This document shows, piece by piece, positions 46,030 to 54,399 of a stretch of 64,000 nucleotides of DNA (the first letter of the stretch is position 1; each line of letters begins with the position of its first letter). Source of the DNA: Sulfitobacter noctilucicola (GTDB lineage Bacteria; Pseudomonadota; Alphaproteobacteria; Rhodobacterales; Rhodobacteraceae); contig NZ_JASD01000008.1 of NCBI RefSeq assembly GCF_000622385.1, positions 1,860,001-1,924,000 on the forward strand, written 5' to 3'. The notes below the pieces were generated by a model, which made no database searches, was not told the origin of the DNA, and worked only from the letters and a program-made list of their open reading frames with translations. A program made the position numbers and the translations under genes.

Positions 46030-47342
46030 GGTACCGGCAATCCGCTTGGCACCGTGGCTGGTATGCCCAGACGGCCCTCAACCGCCGCACTGTCTGTCAG
46101 TGTTTCAAGAAAGGCCGTAATTGCGGCAATCTCTTTGGCTTGCAGAGCCACCGTTGGGGCCGTCACCGCCTTTGAAATGGCTTCAACTTGTGCCGCGTCT
46201 TCCATCACATCAAAATCGTTAGACACAAATTGCGGCAGTCTGACGGTCGTCGGATCAAACGTCTTGATTGACCCTGCCGGATCTGCGTGGGCTGCCAAAA
46301 ACTCTGCCAGATCGGCATGCGCACCGGCGTGCCCGTAGGGTGCTGTCAGCGCGACATTGCGCAGCGACGGTGTACGAAAAGCATACATGTCGCCCGGATC
46401 GCCAGTCACCAGAAAGCGCCCCTCGTCGCGGTGGTGGTTCTGGAAGCTGGTGGCTTTGCCCGGCCCGATCTGAGGGGCGCCCATGGCGTGAAACTTATGA
46501 TCTGTCAGGAACGGACCGCTGTGGCAACTGGCGCACCCCGCGTTGCCGTAAAACAACCGCAAGCCTTGCGCCTCTGCTCCGCTGAGCTTTTCCTGTCCGC
46601 GCAAGACAGCATCAAAGCGTGACGTGTCAGAGCGCCACTCATACCCCATAAACACCGCGATCGCATTGGAGATATCGGTAAACGCGATGTCTTCAGCAGC
46701 GTGGATATGCGGATAGAAGCTGATGAACCGATCCGCGTATTCAGGGATTTCCGCAACACGGCGTGCTATCAGATCCCACGCACCGCCCGGTCCGCTGATC
46801 AAACCCTGCCGTACGGCACGCCCCACTTCATTCTCGCGGTAACCGCCTGCCATCTCGGCCGCGCTAAGCACTGGAAACATGGTCTGCGCAGACAGGAGCG
46901 AAGCAAAACCTGTTAGCATATCGGCATCCATTGGAGTGCGGATGCCGCCGGGTTGGCTGTCGTCCAGCTCAAGCCGTCCGTCATGAAACAGCACTGTGAA
47001 TTCGTTCGCTGCGAGATTGAAAAGAGCTGGCGCATTGCGCGGGATGCGTTCGTCAGGGGGGGTGGCAGGATCAACCTGGCGCTCCGGCCCCAGACCCACG
47101 CCGCCTTCACCGATTGCCAGTGCAACGCCGTCAGCGGTTGCAAGTGAAGGATGGTGGCAGGTCGCACAAGCGATATTCTTGTTGCCGGACAGGATCGGAT
47201 CGTAGAACAGCAGTTGCCCTAATACAGCTTCTTCATAGGGGACGGGGGCGAACATGTCGTCGTGAACCGGTGCCGGCAGGGTCTGTGTCCAACCGGTGGC
47301 AGGAACAAGCGCCAGCAGCGCAAAGATCAAAGCATGTCTCAT
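46026..47342 (-). CDS. Periplasmic di-haem peroxidase-family enzyme (MauG/MbnH-like)
   Basis: 438 residues from the ATG at 47342 with signal peptide MRHALIFALLALVPATGWTQ. Two c-type haem motifs are present: CATCH at 59-63 and CASCH at 270-274. LLFYDPILSGNKNIACATC, RNAPALFNL, FRTPSLRNVALTAPYGHAG and the calcium-site region follow the bacterial cytochrome-c peroxidase/MauG pattern. Length and the GEGGVGLGP/RNAPALFN layout suit the MbnH-type branch. In that superfamily MauG and MbnH oxidise tryptophans in partner proteins. It faces a Trp-rich exported protein gene, overlapping by TTAG. Confidence 0.88.
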   Translation of the reverse strand: MRHALIFALLALVPATGWTQTLPAPVHDDMFAPVPYEEAVLGQLLFYDPILSGNKNIACATCHHPSLATADGVALAIGEGGVGLGPERQVDPATPPDERIPRNAPALFNLAANEFTVLFHDGRLELDDSQPGGIRTPMDADMLTGFASLLSAQTMFPVLSAAEMAGGYRENEVGRAVRQGLISGPGGAWDLIARRVAEIPEYADRFISFYPHIHAAEDIAFTDISNAIAVFMGYEWRSDTSRFDAVLRGQEKLSGAEAQGLRLFYGNAGCASCHSGPFLTDHKFHAMGAPQIGPGKATSFQNHHRDEGRFLVTGDPGDMYAFRTPSLRNVALTAPYGHAGAHADLAEFLAAHADPAGSIKTFDPTTVRLPQFVSNDFDVMEDAAQVEAISKAVTAPTVALQAKEIAAITAFLETLTDSAAVEGRLGIPATVPSGLPVP

Positions 47343-47522
47343 CGGCAGTCCCAACACGTTCTCGCAGGCTTAAATAAACACACTCTGCCCCGCAGCGCCA
47401 AGAGCGCTTTCACTAAGAAGCACAGACACTTGGCTATTGATGCAAAATCTGGACAGACAGGGGGAGGAGCGGCTTGGAATTCGGCGGTAACTTCGCCAAA
47501 GTGCACCAACGGAGGATGAGCA

Positions 47523-49199
47523 ATGACAACCAAGCAGCCGGATCATGGGGCACGCCCCAACATTCTGTTCATCATGTATGATCAGTTGCGTTTTGATTAT
47601 CTTTCCTGTGCAGGCCATCCGCATATGGACACCCCGAACTTTGACCGCGTGGCGGCAAAGGGCGTGCGCTTTACCAACGCCTACATCCAATCGCCCATTT
47701 GCGGCGCGTCACGGATGAGCACCTATACAGGGCGCTATACCTCTTCGCACGGGGCGCAGTGGAACGGATTCCCCTTACGGGTGGGCGAGCAGACGATGGG
47801 AGATCATTTGCGCCGTGAAGGCATGGAATGCTGGCTGATTGGCAAGACGCATATGAAGGCCGATGCCGAAGGAATGGCGCGGCTTGGGCTCAGTCCTGAC
47901 AGTATGATCGGAGCGCGGCAAGCCGAATGCGGCTTTGACGTTTGGGTGCGCGATGACGGTCTTTGGGGTGAAGGGCCGGATGGGTTTTATGATTCAAACC
48001 GTTCGCCTTATAACGCCTACCTCAAATCAAAGGGCTATCCGTCCGAAAACGGCTGGCACGACTTTGCCAACGCGGGCGTCGATGACGAGGATAATCTCGC
48101 GTCCGGGTGGATGTTCGCGAATGCGGACAAGCCTGCCAACATCGCCGAAGAAGACAGCGAGACACCATGGCTTACGCGGGAAACAATCCGCTTTATCGAT
48201 CAGGCCAAGGACGGTTGGTGCGCCCATGTCAGCTATATCAAACCGCATTGGCCCTATATCGTACCAGCCCCTTACCACGATATGTACGGGGCCAACCACG
48301 TACCCCAAGCCATGTGCAGCGAGGCAGAACGGGTTGATCCGCATCCCGTTTACGGTGCCTACATGCAGAATAAAATTGCCAGAGCCTTTCAGCAAAACGA
48401 GGTGCGCCAAAAGGTGATCCCGGCCTACATGGGACTGATCAAGCAATGCGACGACCAACTAGGCGCCCTGCTGGATCATCTTGAGGCGACGGGCCGGATG
48501 GACAATACGATGATCGTGCTGACCTCTGACCACGGTGACTATCTGGGCGATCATTGGCTTGGTGAGAAAGACCTCTTTCACGAACAGTCCGTGAAAGTGC
48601 CGATGATCATCTATGATCCAAGCACCGCCGCTGATGCCACACGTGGCACAACCTGTAACGCCTTGGTCGAAGCCATTGATCTGGCACCAACCTTTGTCGA
48701 CCGTATCGGCGGGAAGATCGCAGATCACATTCTTGAGGGGCGGTCCTTGTTGCCGTGGCTCTATGGAAAAACGCCGGAATGGCGCGATTTTGCAATCAGC
48801 GAGTACGACTATTCTGCCACTCCGCAGGCTGTGAAACTCGGGTTGGAACCCCGGGACGCGCGGCTCTTTATGATCTTTGATGGACGCTACAAGATGATGC
48901 ACGCCGAAGGCGGCTTCCGTCCGATGTTGTTTGATCTGGAAAACGATCCCGAAGAATTTGACGATCTTGCCAAAGGCGATACACACAAGGCGGAGATCGA
49001 GCGGCTTTACGGACTGCTGGCTGTCTGGGGCAGACGCATGTCGCAACGCGTCACAAAATCAGAAGACGATATCAAGGGCATGCGCGGCGCGTCCCTGCGC
49101 AAGGGCATCCTGCCTTTCCTTGTTGATGGCTCGGAAGTACCGGAAGAACTAACCGCAAAGTACCGCGGCAAAGCTCCGGCGAAATACACGCCGGAGTAA
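47523..49199 (+). CDS. Sulfatase / phosphonate monoester hydrolase-family enzyme (2)
   Basis: 558 residues; ATG after a GGAGG site. Metal-site IMYDQLRFDYLSCAG, the formylglycine-type motif SPICGASRMSTYTGRY (Cys60, C-x-A-S-R rather than C-x-P-S-R) and LTSDHGDYLGDHWLG are visible. Long stretches match the first sulfatase (IKPHWPYIVPAPYHDMY; VIPAYMGLIKQ), so the two are paralogues. No signal peptide. The neighbours are a uronate-dehydrogenase-like gene and an FAD oxidoreductase on the opposite strand. Substrate could be a sulfate, phosphonate or phosphate ester. Confidence 0.88.
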   Translation: MTTKQPDHGARPNILFIMYDQLRFDYLSCAGHPHMDTPNFDRVAAKGVRFTNAYIQSPICGASRMSTYTGRYTSSHGAQWNGFPLRVGEQTMGDHLRREGMECWLIGKTHMKADAEGMARLGLSPDSMIGARQAECGFDVWVRDDGLWGEGPDGFYDSNRSPYNAYLKSKGYPSENGWHDFANAGVDDEDNLASGWMFANADKPANIAEEDSETPWLTRETIRFIDQAKDGWCAHVSYIKPHWPYIVPAPYHDMYGANHVPQAMCSEAERVDPHPVYGAYMQNKIARAFQQNEVRQKVIPAYMGLIKQCDDQLGALLDHLEATGRMDNTMIVLTSDHGDYLGDHWLGEKDLFHEQSVKVPMIIYDPSTAADATRGTTCNALVEAIDLAPTFVDRIGGKIADHILEGRSLLPWLYGKTPEWRDFAISEYDYSATPQAVKLGLEPRDARLFMIFDGRYKMMHAEGGFRPMLFDLENDPEEFDDLAKGDTHKAEIERLYGLLAVWGRRMSQRVTKSEDDIKGMRGASLRKGILPFLVDGSEVPEELTAKYRGKAPAKYTPE

Positions 49200-49214
49200 A
49201 TCTCAGCCTGACGC

Positions 49215-50057
49215 TCAGGTCTTTTTGCGGTCGTCTACAATGCCCATGCTGCCGACAGCACTTTGCCCCAACGGGATCGAGGCGAAAGGCCCGCCATGGC
49301 ACATGGTCCCGATATCTGTAGGATCGGCCTGCGGTGCCTCCGCCAAAATCTGTTCGGCAAACTGTTCTGCGTTGTCTTGCGGGCGGTATCCCAGAAACGA
49401 GGCGAGCGCGTTATCGACCGGCGCGCGGTCATTGGCGGACACACCATAGGCAATGGTGAAACCCACCACCGGTGTGTCGATGGCTACGCGAACCAGCCGT
49501 ACCAGATCATCGTAGGACAGCCACGACCCCAGCGCGCGCGGGTTGGTAACCTGTGCCGCCGACAGGATGCGCAGATGTACTGACTCCATCTGCCGCTTTT
49601 CCCAGTACATACGCCCCAGATCTTCGGTAAAGCACTTTGCAAGGCCATAGAAAGTATCAGGCCGGTGCGGCACATCGGTGCCGATAAATTCGGTTTTGGG
49701 GTACATGCCAACCGCATGAATTGAGGACGCATAGACCACGCGGCGCACGCCGTGCCGGTGACCTGCTTCCCAGATGTTGTAAGATCCGATGAAGTTGGGG
49801 CCGAGCATCTCTTCAAAAGGTACTTCGTCAACGATGGCACCAAAATGCACAACCATATCCGCGCCTTCGACAAGCGGTTCGATCTCGTCGAACTTGGCAA
49901 GATCCGCCTTCACATAGCGTTCGCCGTCATAGAGATTGCCGATGTCGTCCGCGATGTCTGTGCTGACCAGTTCATCGCACATCTTGCTCAGCGGTTCGCG
50001 CAGATACGACCCCAGCCGCCCTGCGGCACCCGTCAGCACCAGTTTCTTCAGTTTCAT
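49215..50057 (-). CDS. NAD-dependent epimerase/dehydratase family, uronate dehydrogenase-like
   Basis: 280-residue SDR. The NAD-binding loop LTGAAGRLGSYLREPL, DIADD acidic strand end, HFGAIVDE, catalytic Ser in YASSIHAVG and YGLAKCFTED (YxxxK) are in order. The compact size and SIHAVG/SWLSYDD layout resemble uronate dehydrogenase (Udh), which oxidises glucuronate or galacturonate to the aldaro-lactone. Convergent with sulfatase 2 and 15 bases after an FAD oxidoreductase on the same strand. Another sugar or polyol is possible as substrate. Confidence 0.8.
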   Translation of the reverse strand: MKLKKLVLTGAAGRLGSYLREPLSKMCDELVSTDIADDIGNLYDGERYVKADLAKFDEIEPLVEGADMVVHFGAIVDEVPFEEMLGPNFIGSYNIWEAGHRHGVRRVVYASSIHAVGMYPKTEFIGTDVPHRPDTFYGLAKCFTEDLGRMYWEKRQMESVHLRILSAAQVTNPRALGSWLSYDDLVRLVRVAIDTPVVGFTIAYGVSANDRAPVDNALASFLGYRPQDNAEQFAEQILAEAPQADPTDIGTMCHGGPFASIPLGQSAVGSMGIVDDRKKT

Positions 50058-50072
50058 ATTGCTCTCCTGCCG

Positions 50073-51275
50073 CTAGATGACTGCTTTTTCAACGAAATGA
50101 TGGTTCTTTTCGATCCGCTCGTAGCTGAATTGACCAAGATCGAGGCTCCGATATTTACCATAGGCAATCAGTTCTGCAGCGCCACGCCCAAGGGCAGGGG
50201 ACTGCTGCAACCCGTGACCGGAAAAACCGTTTAGAAAGATGAAGTTTGCGACTTTGGAATGGGGCCCGACGACCGCGTTCTGATCGAAGGTGTTGAAGGC
50301 ATAATGCCCGACCCATTCGTTGATGACCTTGACCTGTTCAAATGCTGGCACGCGCGTGGCGATGATCGGCCAGACTTTTTCCTGCCAAAGGCTGTGGTCA
50401 AAGGCGAAGTCGTCAAATTCAACATCAGGGTCCACATCGGGTGGACAGCCGGCAAGGTAGTACTTTCCTTCCGAGCGCATGTGTACGCCGGAGGGATCAA
50501 TCGTGAGAGGCAGATCACGGTCCAGCGGATGTGCGGCGTCAAAGATGAACGTATAGCGTTTGCGCGGACGTACCGGCAGCTCCAGCCCCGCCATGCGGGC
50601 TGTCGCCACAGCGCGCGGGCCGGATGCGTTTACGACTGTGCCGCAGGCAATGCGGTCACCGGATTTCAAGGTAACGCTATCCACCGCAGTCCCCTGCGGA
50701 TTCAATGTCATCGATGTGACTTCGTCGTGGATATATTCAACACCGTTCTTGCGTGCCATGCGCTTGAACCAGTCAAACATGGTGCCACCATCGAAGTAGC
50801 CTTCATCCACCAGATTGTGGTTGGCCGCAATGATATCGTCGAGCTGGTAAAAGGGATAATCAGCGGCAACTTCCGCAGCTGTCATGTGCCGCGTCTGCGC
50901 CCCCTCGGCCATCTGGATCGCTTGGGATTCCTTCAGGGTCTGCGCGAATTCTGGCGTGTCGGCCAGATACATGTAGCCGTAGCTTTGCAAAGTCAGATGC
51001 GGCACTTCGGGATCGCCGCCCATGTAGCGCCGGAAACTCTTGATAAACTCGGCCCCGAAACGCGAAATCTGGATGTTCGTGCGATTGGAAAACTGCTGCC
51101 GGATGCAGGAGTTGGTATGGCTCGTAGAGGCATTGGTATACGTCGGGTCGCGTTCGATCACGAGGATGCGCCCCTCAAACCCGTCCATCTGCGTCAGCCA
51201 CCAGGCGACCGCCGAGCCGTAAATGGCACCGCCAACCACCACCACATCATAAGTTTTATGTTTTGCAGATCCCAT
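50073..51275 (-). CDS. FAD-dependent amine/amino-acid oxidoreductase (DAO family)
   Basis: 400 residues from the ATG at 51275, after GGAGAAG; the frame is open 16 codons earlier. The Rossmann loop YDVVVVGGAIYGSAVAWWL, FAD site NASTSHTNSCIRQQFSN, VVNASGPRAVATARMAGL and the C-terminal FIFLNGFSGHGLQQSPALG are hallmarks of the DAO/sarcosine oxidase-like family. No signal peptide. It precedes the Udh-like gene and follows the HCCA-isomerase-like gene, giving a three-gene minus-strand unit. Confidence 0.88.
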   Translation of the reverse strand: MGSAKHKTYDVVVVGGAIYGSAVAWWLTQMDGFEGRILVIERDPTYTNASTSHTNSCIRQQFSNRTNIQISRFGAEFIKSFRRYMGGDPEVPHLTLQSYGYMYLADTPEFAQTLKESQAIQMAEGAQTRHMTAAEVAADYPFYQLDDIIAANHNLVDEGYFDGGTMFDWFKRMARKNGVEYIHDEVTSMTLNPQGTAVDSVTLKSGDRIACGTVVNASGPRAVATARMAGLELPVRPRKRYTFIFDAAHPLDRDLPLTIDPSGVHMRSEGKYYLAGCPPDVDPDVEFDDFAFDHSLWQEKVWPIIATRVPAFEQVKVINEWVGHYAFNTFDQNAVVGPHSKVANFIFLNGFSGHGLQQSPALGRGAAELIAYGKYRSLDLGQFSYERIEKNHHFVEKAVI

Positions 51276-51312
51276 TGGTCTTCTCCGTGGCACAGCGCGC
51301 AGGCGCGCTTTT

Positions 51313-51924
51313 TCAAGGGGCAAACGGCGTCGTCAAAGCCTGTTCAACCATGAACAGACGGTCTTGACCATAGAACATGTCACCGTCGACGAAATAGGTG
51401 GGCGAGCCAAAGACCGACCTTGCAATCGCCTCGTCGGTATTGATCTTGTGCTGCTCTTGCACGCCTTCGCTTTGTGCAGCGTCCAGAAGGGGATCGGGAT
51501 CAAGAACGACCTCTTTGGCAAGGCGGCGCAGGGTCGCCACATCTGCGATATCAGCATCATCACGCCAGTGTGCCTGAAGGATCGCGCGCGACAATGCACC
51601 AGCATCCTCACCAGCCGCGATGATCGCCCCGTTTGCCAAAGCCAGCGGATTGTCATGATGCACTGGCCGATGTCGTATCATGGGCAACCCGCGCACTTGC
51701 GCCCAGCGGGCCATCTCGCGACCAAAGAAATAGTCTATATGCGCGCGACTGCGCTTGGAAAATCCTGGTACCCCCGCTGCGGCAATGATCGGCGCGAAAT
51801 CAAAGGGACGGTGGACAACGCGTGCCCCGGTTCTCACGGCGATCGCTTCGAGTTCCCAAGCGCCCAGATAAGCATAGGCCGAATGCGCGGAATAGAAGTA
51901 TTCGATCTCTTTTTGTGATGCCAT
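51313..51924 (-). CDS. 2-hydroxychromene-2-carboxylate isomerase-family protein
   Basis: 203-residue DsbA-fold protein of the kappa-GST/HCCA-isomerase type. The start IEYFYSAHSAYAYLGAWEL has Ser in place of the DsbA cysteines, PFDFAPIIAAAGVPGFSKRS is the substrate-lid segment, and VFGSPTYFVDGDMFYGQDR is the cis-Pro and C-terminal signature. HCCA isomerases use glutathione in aromatic-ring degradation; many homologues have other roles. 37 bases upstream of the FAD oxidoreductase, probably one operon. Confidence 0.85.
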   Translation of the reverse strand: MASQKEIEYFYSAHSAYAYLGAWELEAIAVRTGARVVHRPFDFAPIIAAAGVPGFSKRSRAHIDYFFGREMARWAQVRGLPMIRHRPVHHDNPLALANGAIIAAGEDAGALSRAILQAHWRDDADIADVATLRRLAKEVVLDPDPLLDAAQSEGVQEQHKINTDEAIARSVFGSPTYFVDGDMFYGQDRLFMVEQALTTPFAP

Positions 51925-52095
51925 GTCCGCTTGTTCTCCGATGTGTCTTTCCGTTCAGTCAGGATGGGAGGAAAACAGGCTTTGCGCCGCGCGTCCATTG
52001 ACTTCTGCCTCTATCGCTTCAACATGACAGTCTGTTTGCGGGAAGTGACTGTCTTGTTTCCGCATCGCCCAGTTCAGTAACGGAGCTTTTGTTGA

Positions 52096-52641
52096 ATGTC
52101 GGACCGTGAGGAGATTGAAGAGTTGATCTCGCGCGTGGCGCAAAAGGACCGTGAGGCGTTCGAGGCGCTTTATGACCGTGTCAGTGCGAAACTCTTTGGT
52201 GTATGTTTGCGTGTCTTGACCAAACATGCGGCTGCCGAGGATGCAATGCAGGACACATTTGTCAAAGTCTGGAACAACGCTGATCGCTACCGCTCCAACG
52301 GGCTGTCACCGATGACGTGGCTGATCACAATTGCACGCAACACTGCGATTGACCGCCTGCGCGCACGTAAAAAGGGGCATCAGACCATCAACAAGCCCGG
52401 GCTTGAGCTGATCGCGCCTGAACCATCGCCCGAACAATTCGCTGTTGCAACCTCTGAGGCGGCCAAACTGAGCGATTGCCTTAACGGGCTTGAGGCTGAT
52501 CGCGGTGCCGCGATCCGTGGCGCATATCTGGACGGTCTGACATATGCTGATCTGGCGAAACGCTTCGATGTCCCACTTAACACCATGCGCACGTGGCTGC
52601 GCCGTGGCCTTATCGCGCTGCGGGCGTGTATGAGCACATGA
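52096..52641 (+). CDS. ECF-family RNA polymerase sigma factor
   Basis: 181 residues. Region 2 is FEALYDRVSAKLFGVCLRVL with AEDAMQDTFVKVWNNADRY and MTWLITIARNTAIDRLRARK. Region 4 is AYLDGLTYADLAKRFDVP with NTMRTWLRRGL. No region 3, as expected for group 4. The anti-sigma gene starts inside its stop (ATGA). An autoregulated promoter is expected in 51925-52095, but I could not identify a convincing ECF -35/-10 pair. Confidence 0.93.
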   Translation: MSDREEIEELISRVAQKDREAFEALYDRVSAKLFGVCLRVLTKHAAAEDAMQDTFVKVWNNADRYRSNGLSPMTWLITIARNTAIDRLRARKKGHQTINKPGLELIAPEPSPEQFAVATSEAAKLSDCLNGLEADRGAAIRGAYLDGLTYADLAKRFDVPLNTMRTWLRRGLIALRACMST

Positions 52642-53336
52642 TGGACGATATCCCCACTACCGATGAGCCCGGCGCAGATGATGCGATGCTGGCCGCTGAA
52701 TATGCCTTGGGTCTGACGCCCGTGGCGGAGATTGATACCGTACGCGCCCGCGCACGCCACGATGCTGCATTTGCCCAACGTGTCGCTGCCTGGCAGGAAC
52801 GGTTCGTGGCGATGACTGATGGCATCGATCCGGTTAAACCGCCCCGCAAGCTGCGCCGGAAGCTGCTTGCCGAGGTGTTTCCGAAGGTATCTGTGCCGGT
52901 TATGCAGCGGCTCTGGGTTTGGCAGGGAATTGCGCTGGCCGCTTTGGTTCTGGCCGCCTATCTGGCCACACCTTTGCTTCAACCTGATCCTGAAAGCGTT
53001 CCGCGCAACGTATTTGCCGCGCATATGACCGGCGAAAGCGGTGATCTGGAACTGCTTGTTGTGGTCGATACCGACGGCGACATCGCGCTGCGCCGTGTGG
53101 CGGGCGCGGTGCCGGAAGGCCGCGTGCTGGAACTTTGGGCGATCCTGCCTGATGCCGCGCCGCAATCCTTGGGCGTCTTGCCTGCCGACGCGGCGACCCG
53201 CGTCCGCTTGCCTGAAGCATTGGTGCCGTTCGTCTCTGACATCACCCTCGCTATCTCGGATGAGCCGCCGGGCGGTGCGCCAGGTGCGGCTCCAACGGGT
53301 GACATTCGTGCGGTGGGCACCATAACGGCGCTCTGA
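52638..53336 (+). CDS. Anti-sigma factor, RskA-like
   Basis: 232 residues. The cytoplasmic N-terminal part (DDAMLAAEYALGLTP, FAQRVAAWQERFVAM) matches the anti-sigma-K/RskA pattern. One transmembrane helix is at about 92-112 (IALAALVLAAYLATPLL), followed by a periplasmic domain with LELLVVVDTDGDIALRRVAG and RVLELWAILPDAAPQSLGVL. ATG 52638 overlaps the sigma stop. It would hold the ECF factor at the membrane until a signal, typically oxidative, releases it. Confidence 0.9.
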   Translation: MMDDIPTTDEPGADDAMLAAEYALGLTPVAEIDTVRARARHDAAFAQRVAAWQERFVAMTDGIDPVKPPRKLRRKLLAEVFPKVSVPVMQRLWVWQGIALAALVLAAYLATPLLQPDPESVPRNVFAAHMTGESGDLELLVVVDTDGDIALRRVAGAVPEGRVLELWAILPDAAPQSLGVLPADAATRVRLPEALVPFVSDITLAISDEPPGGAPGAAPTGDIRAVGTITAL

Positions 53337-53418
53337 GGAGCGGCGGCCTGTCCGTTTTGCAGCCTTCTATGTCGGATTCCGTGTTGAGCCGTTATGCTGA
53401 AGTGGTCATGGTACAGGC

Positions 53419-54399
53419 ATGAAAACGCCTCTGATCGATAACCTGCAGTACGCCAACTTCTCTCCTGCGATCTTTGAACAGATGCGGGCGGGCGGTGTCG
53501 ATGCGGTGCACGTGACCATCGCCTATCACGAAACCTTTCGCGAAATGGTGCTCAACCTTGAACGCTGGAACCGCTGGTTCGAGGACCATCCCGATCTTAT
53601 CTTTAAAGGAACAACTGCAGCGGATGTGAGCCTTGCGCAGAAGACGGGGCGCACTGCGATTTTCTTTGGTTTCCAGAACCCCAGCCCGATTGAGGATGAT
53701 ATCGGGCTTGTAGAAATTTGCCATCAGCTTGGCATCCGCTTCATGCAGTTGACCTACAACAACCAGTCACTGCTGGCGACGGGGTGTTACGAGGACGATG
53801 ACACCGGCCTCACCCGTATGGGCCGCGCAGTCGTGACAGAGATGAACCGCGTTGGCATGGTGATCGACATGAGCCATTCGGGCGAGCGCTCCACCCTGGA
53901 AGCGATTGATCATTCCACACGACCCATCGCCATTACCCATGCAAACCCGCATTGGTGGCACGTGGCGCTGCGCAACAAATCCGATGCCGTTCTGAAGGCA
54001 CTGTCCGGCGCGGGTGGAATGCTGGGTTTTTCGGTTTATCCGCATCATCTGGCTGGCGGATCAGACTGCACGCTCGACAGTTTTTGCGCGATGATTGCAG
54101 AGGCTGCGGCGCGGTACGGGGCAGAGCACCTGGGGATCGGAACAGATTTGTGTCAGGATCAACCCGACAGCATTGTGGAGTGGATGCGCGTAGGTCGCTG
54201 GACCAAGGGCATCGATTACGGCGAAGGGTCGGCCAGCAATGCGGGCTTCCCGCCGATGCCGTCATGGTTCAACGACAACCGCGATTTCGGGAACATCCGA
54301 ACCGGTCTACTGAACGCAGGTTTGGAAATTGCGCAGGTTGATGGTATCATGGGAGGGAACTGGCACCGCTTCTATCAACAGGGTTTTGGGCCGGCATGA
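53419..54399 (+). CDS. Membrane dipeptidase-family (M19) protein
   Basis: 326 residues. Renal-dipeptidase (M19) landmarks: GVDAVHVTIAYHETF at the N-terminal metal site (differing from the usual DGHND), IGLVEICHQLGIRFMQLTYNN, VVTEMNRVGMVIDMSHSGERS with metal His, ITHANPHWWH and HLGIGTDLCQDQ. No signal peptide. First of three genes joined by ATGA overlaps. M19 proteins of this shortened type occur, as I recall, in methylated-amine catabolic loci of Pseudomonas and relatives; substrate here unknown. Confidence 0.85.
   Translation: MKTPLIDNLQYANFSPAIFEQMRAGGVDAVHVTIAYHETFREMVLNLERWNRWFEDHPDLIFKGTTAADVSLAQKTGRTAIFFGFQNPSPIEDDIGLVEICHQLGIRFMQLTYNNQSLLATGCYEDDDTGLTRMGRAVVTEMNRVGMVIDMSHSGERSTLEAIDHSTRPIAITHANPHWWHVALRNKSDAVLKALSGAGGMLGFSVYPHHLAGGSDCTLDSFCAMIAEAAARYGAEHLGIGTDLCQDQPDSIVEWMRVGRWTKGIDYGEGSASNAGFPPMPSWFNDNRDFGNIRTGLLNAGLEIAQVDGIMGGNWHRFYQQGFGPA

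Noticed and set aside
50259-51353. 364-codon plus-strand frame antisense to the FAD oxidoreductase
   Set aside because: The minus strand encodes a family-consistent enzyme; the plus frame lacks any motif and ribosome site.
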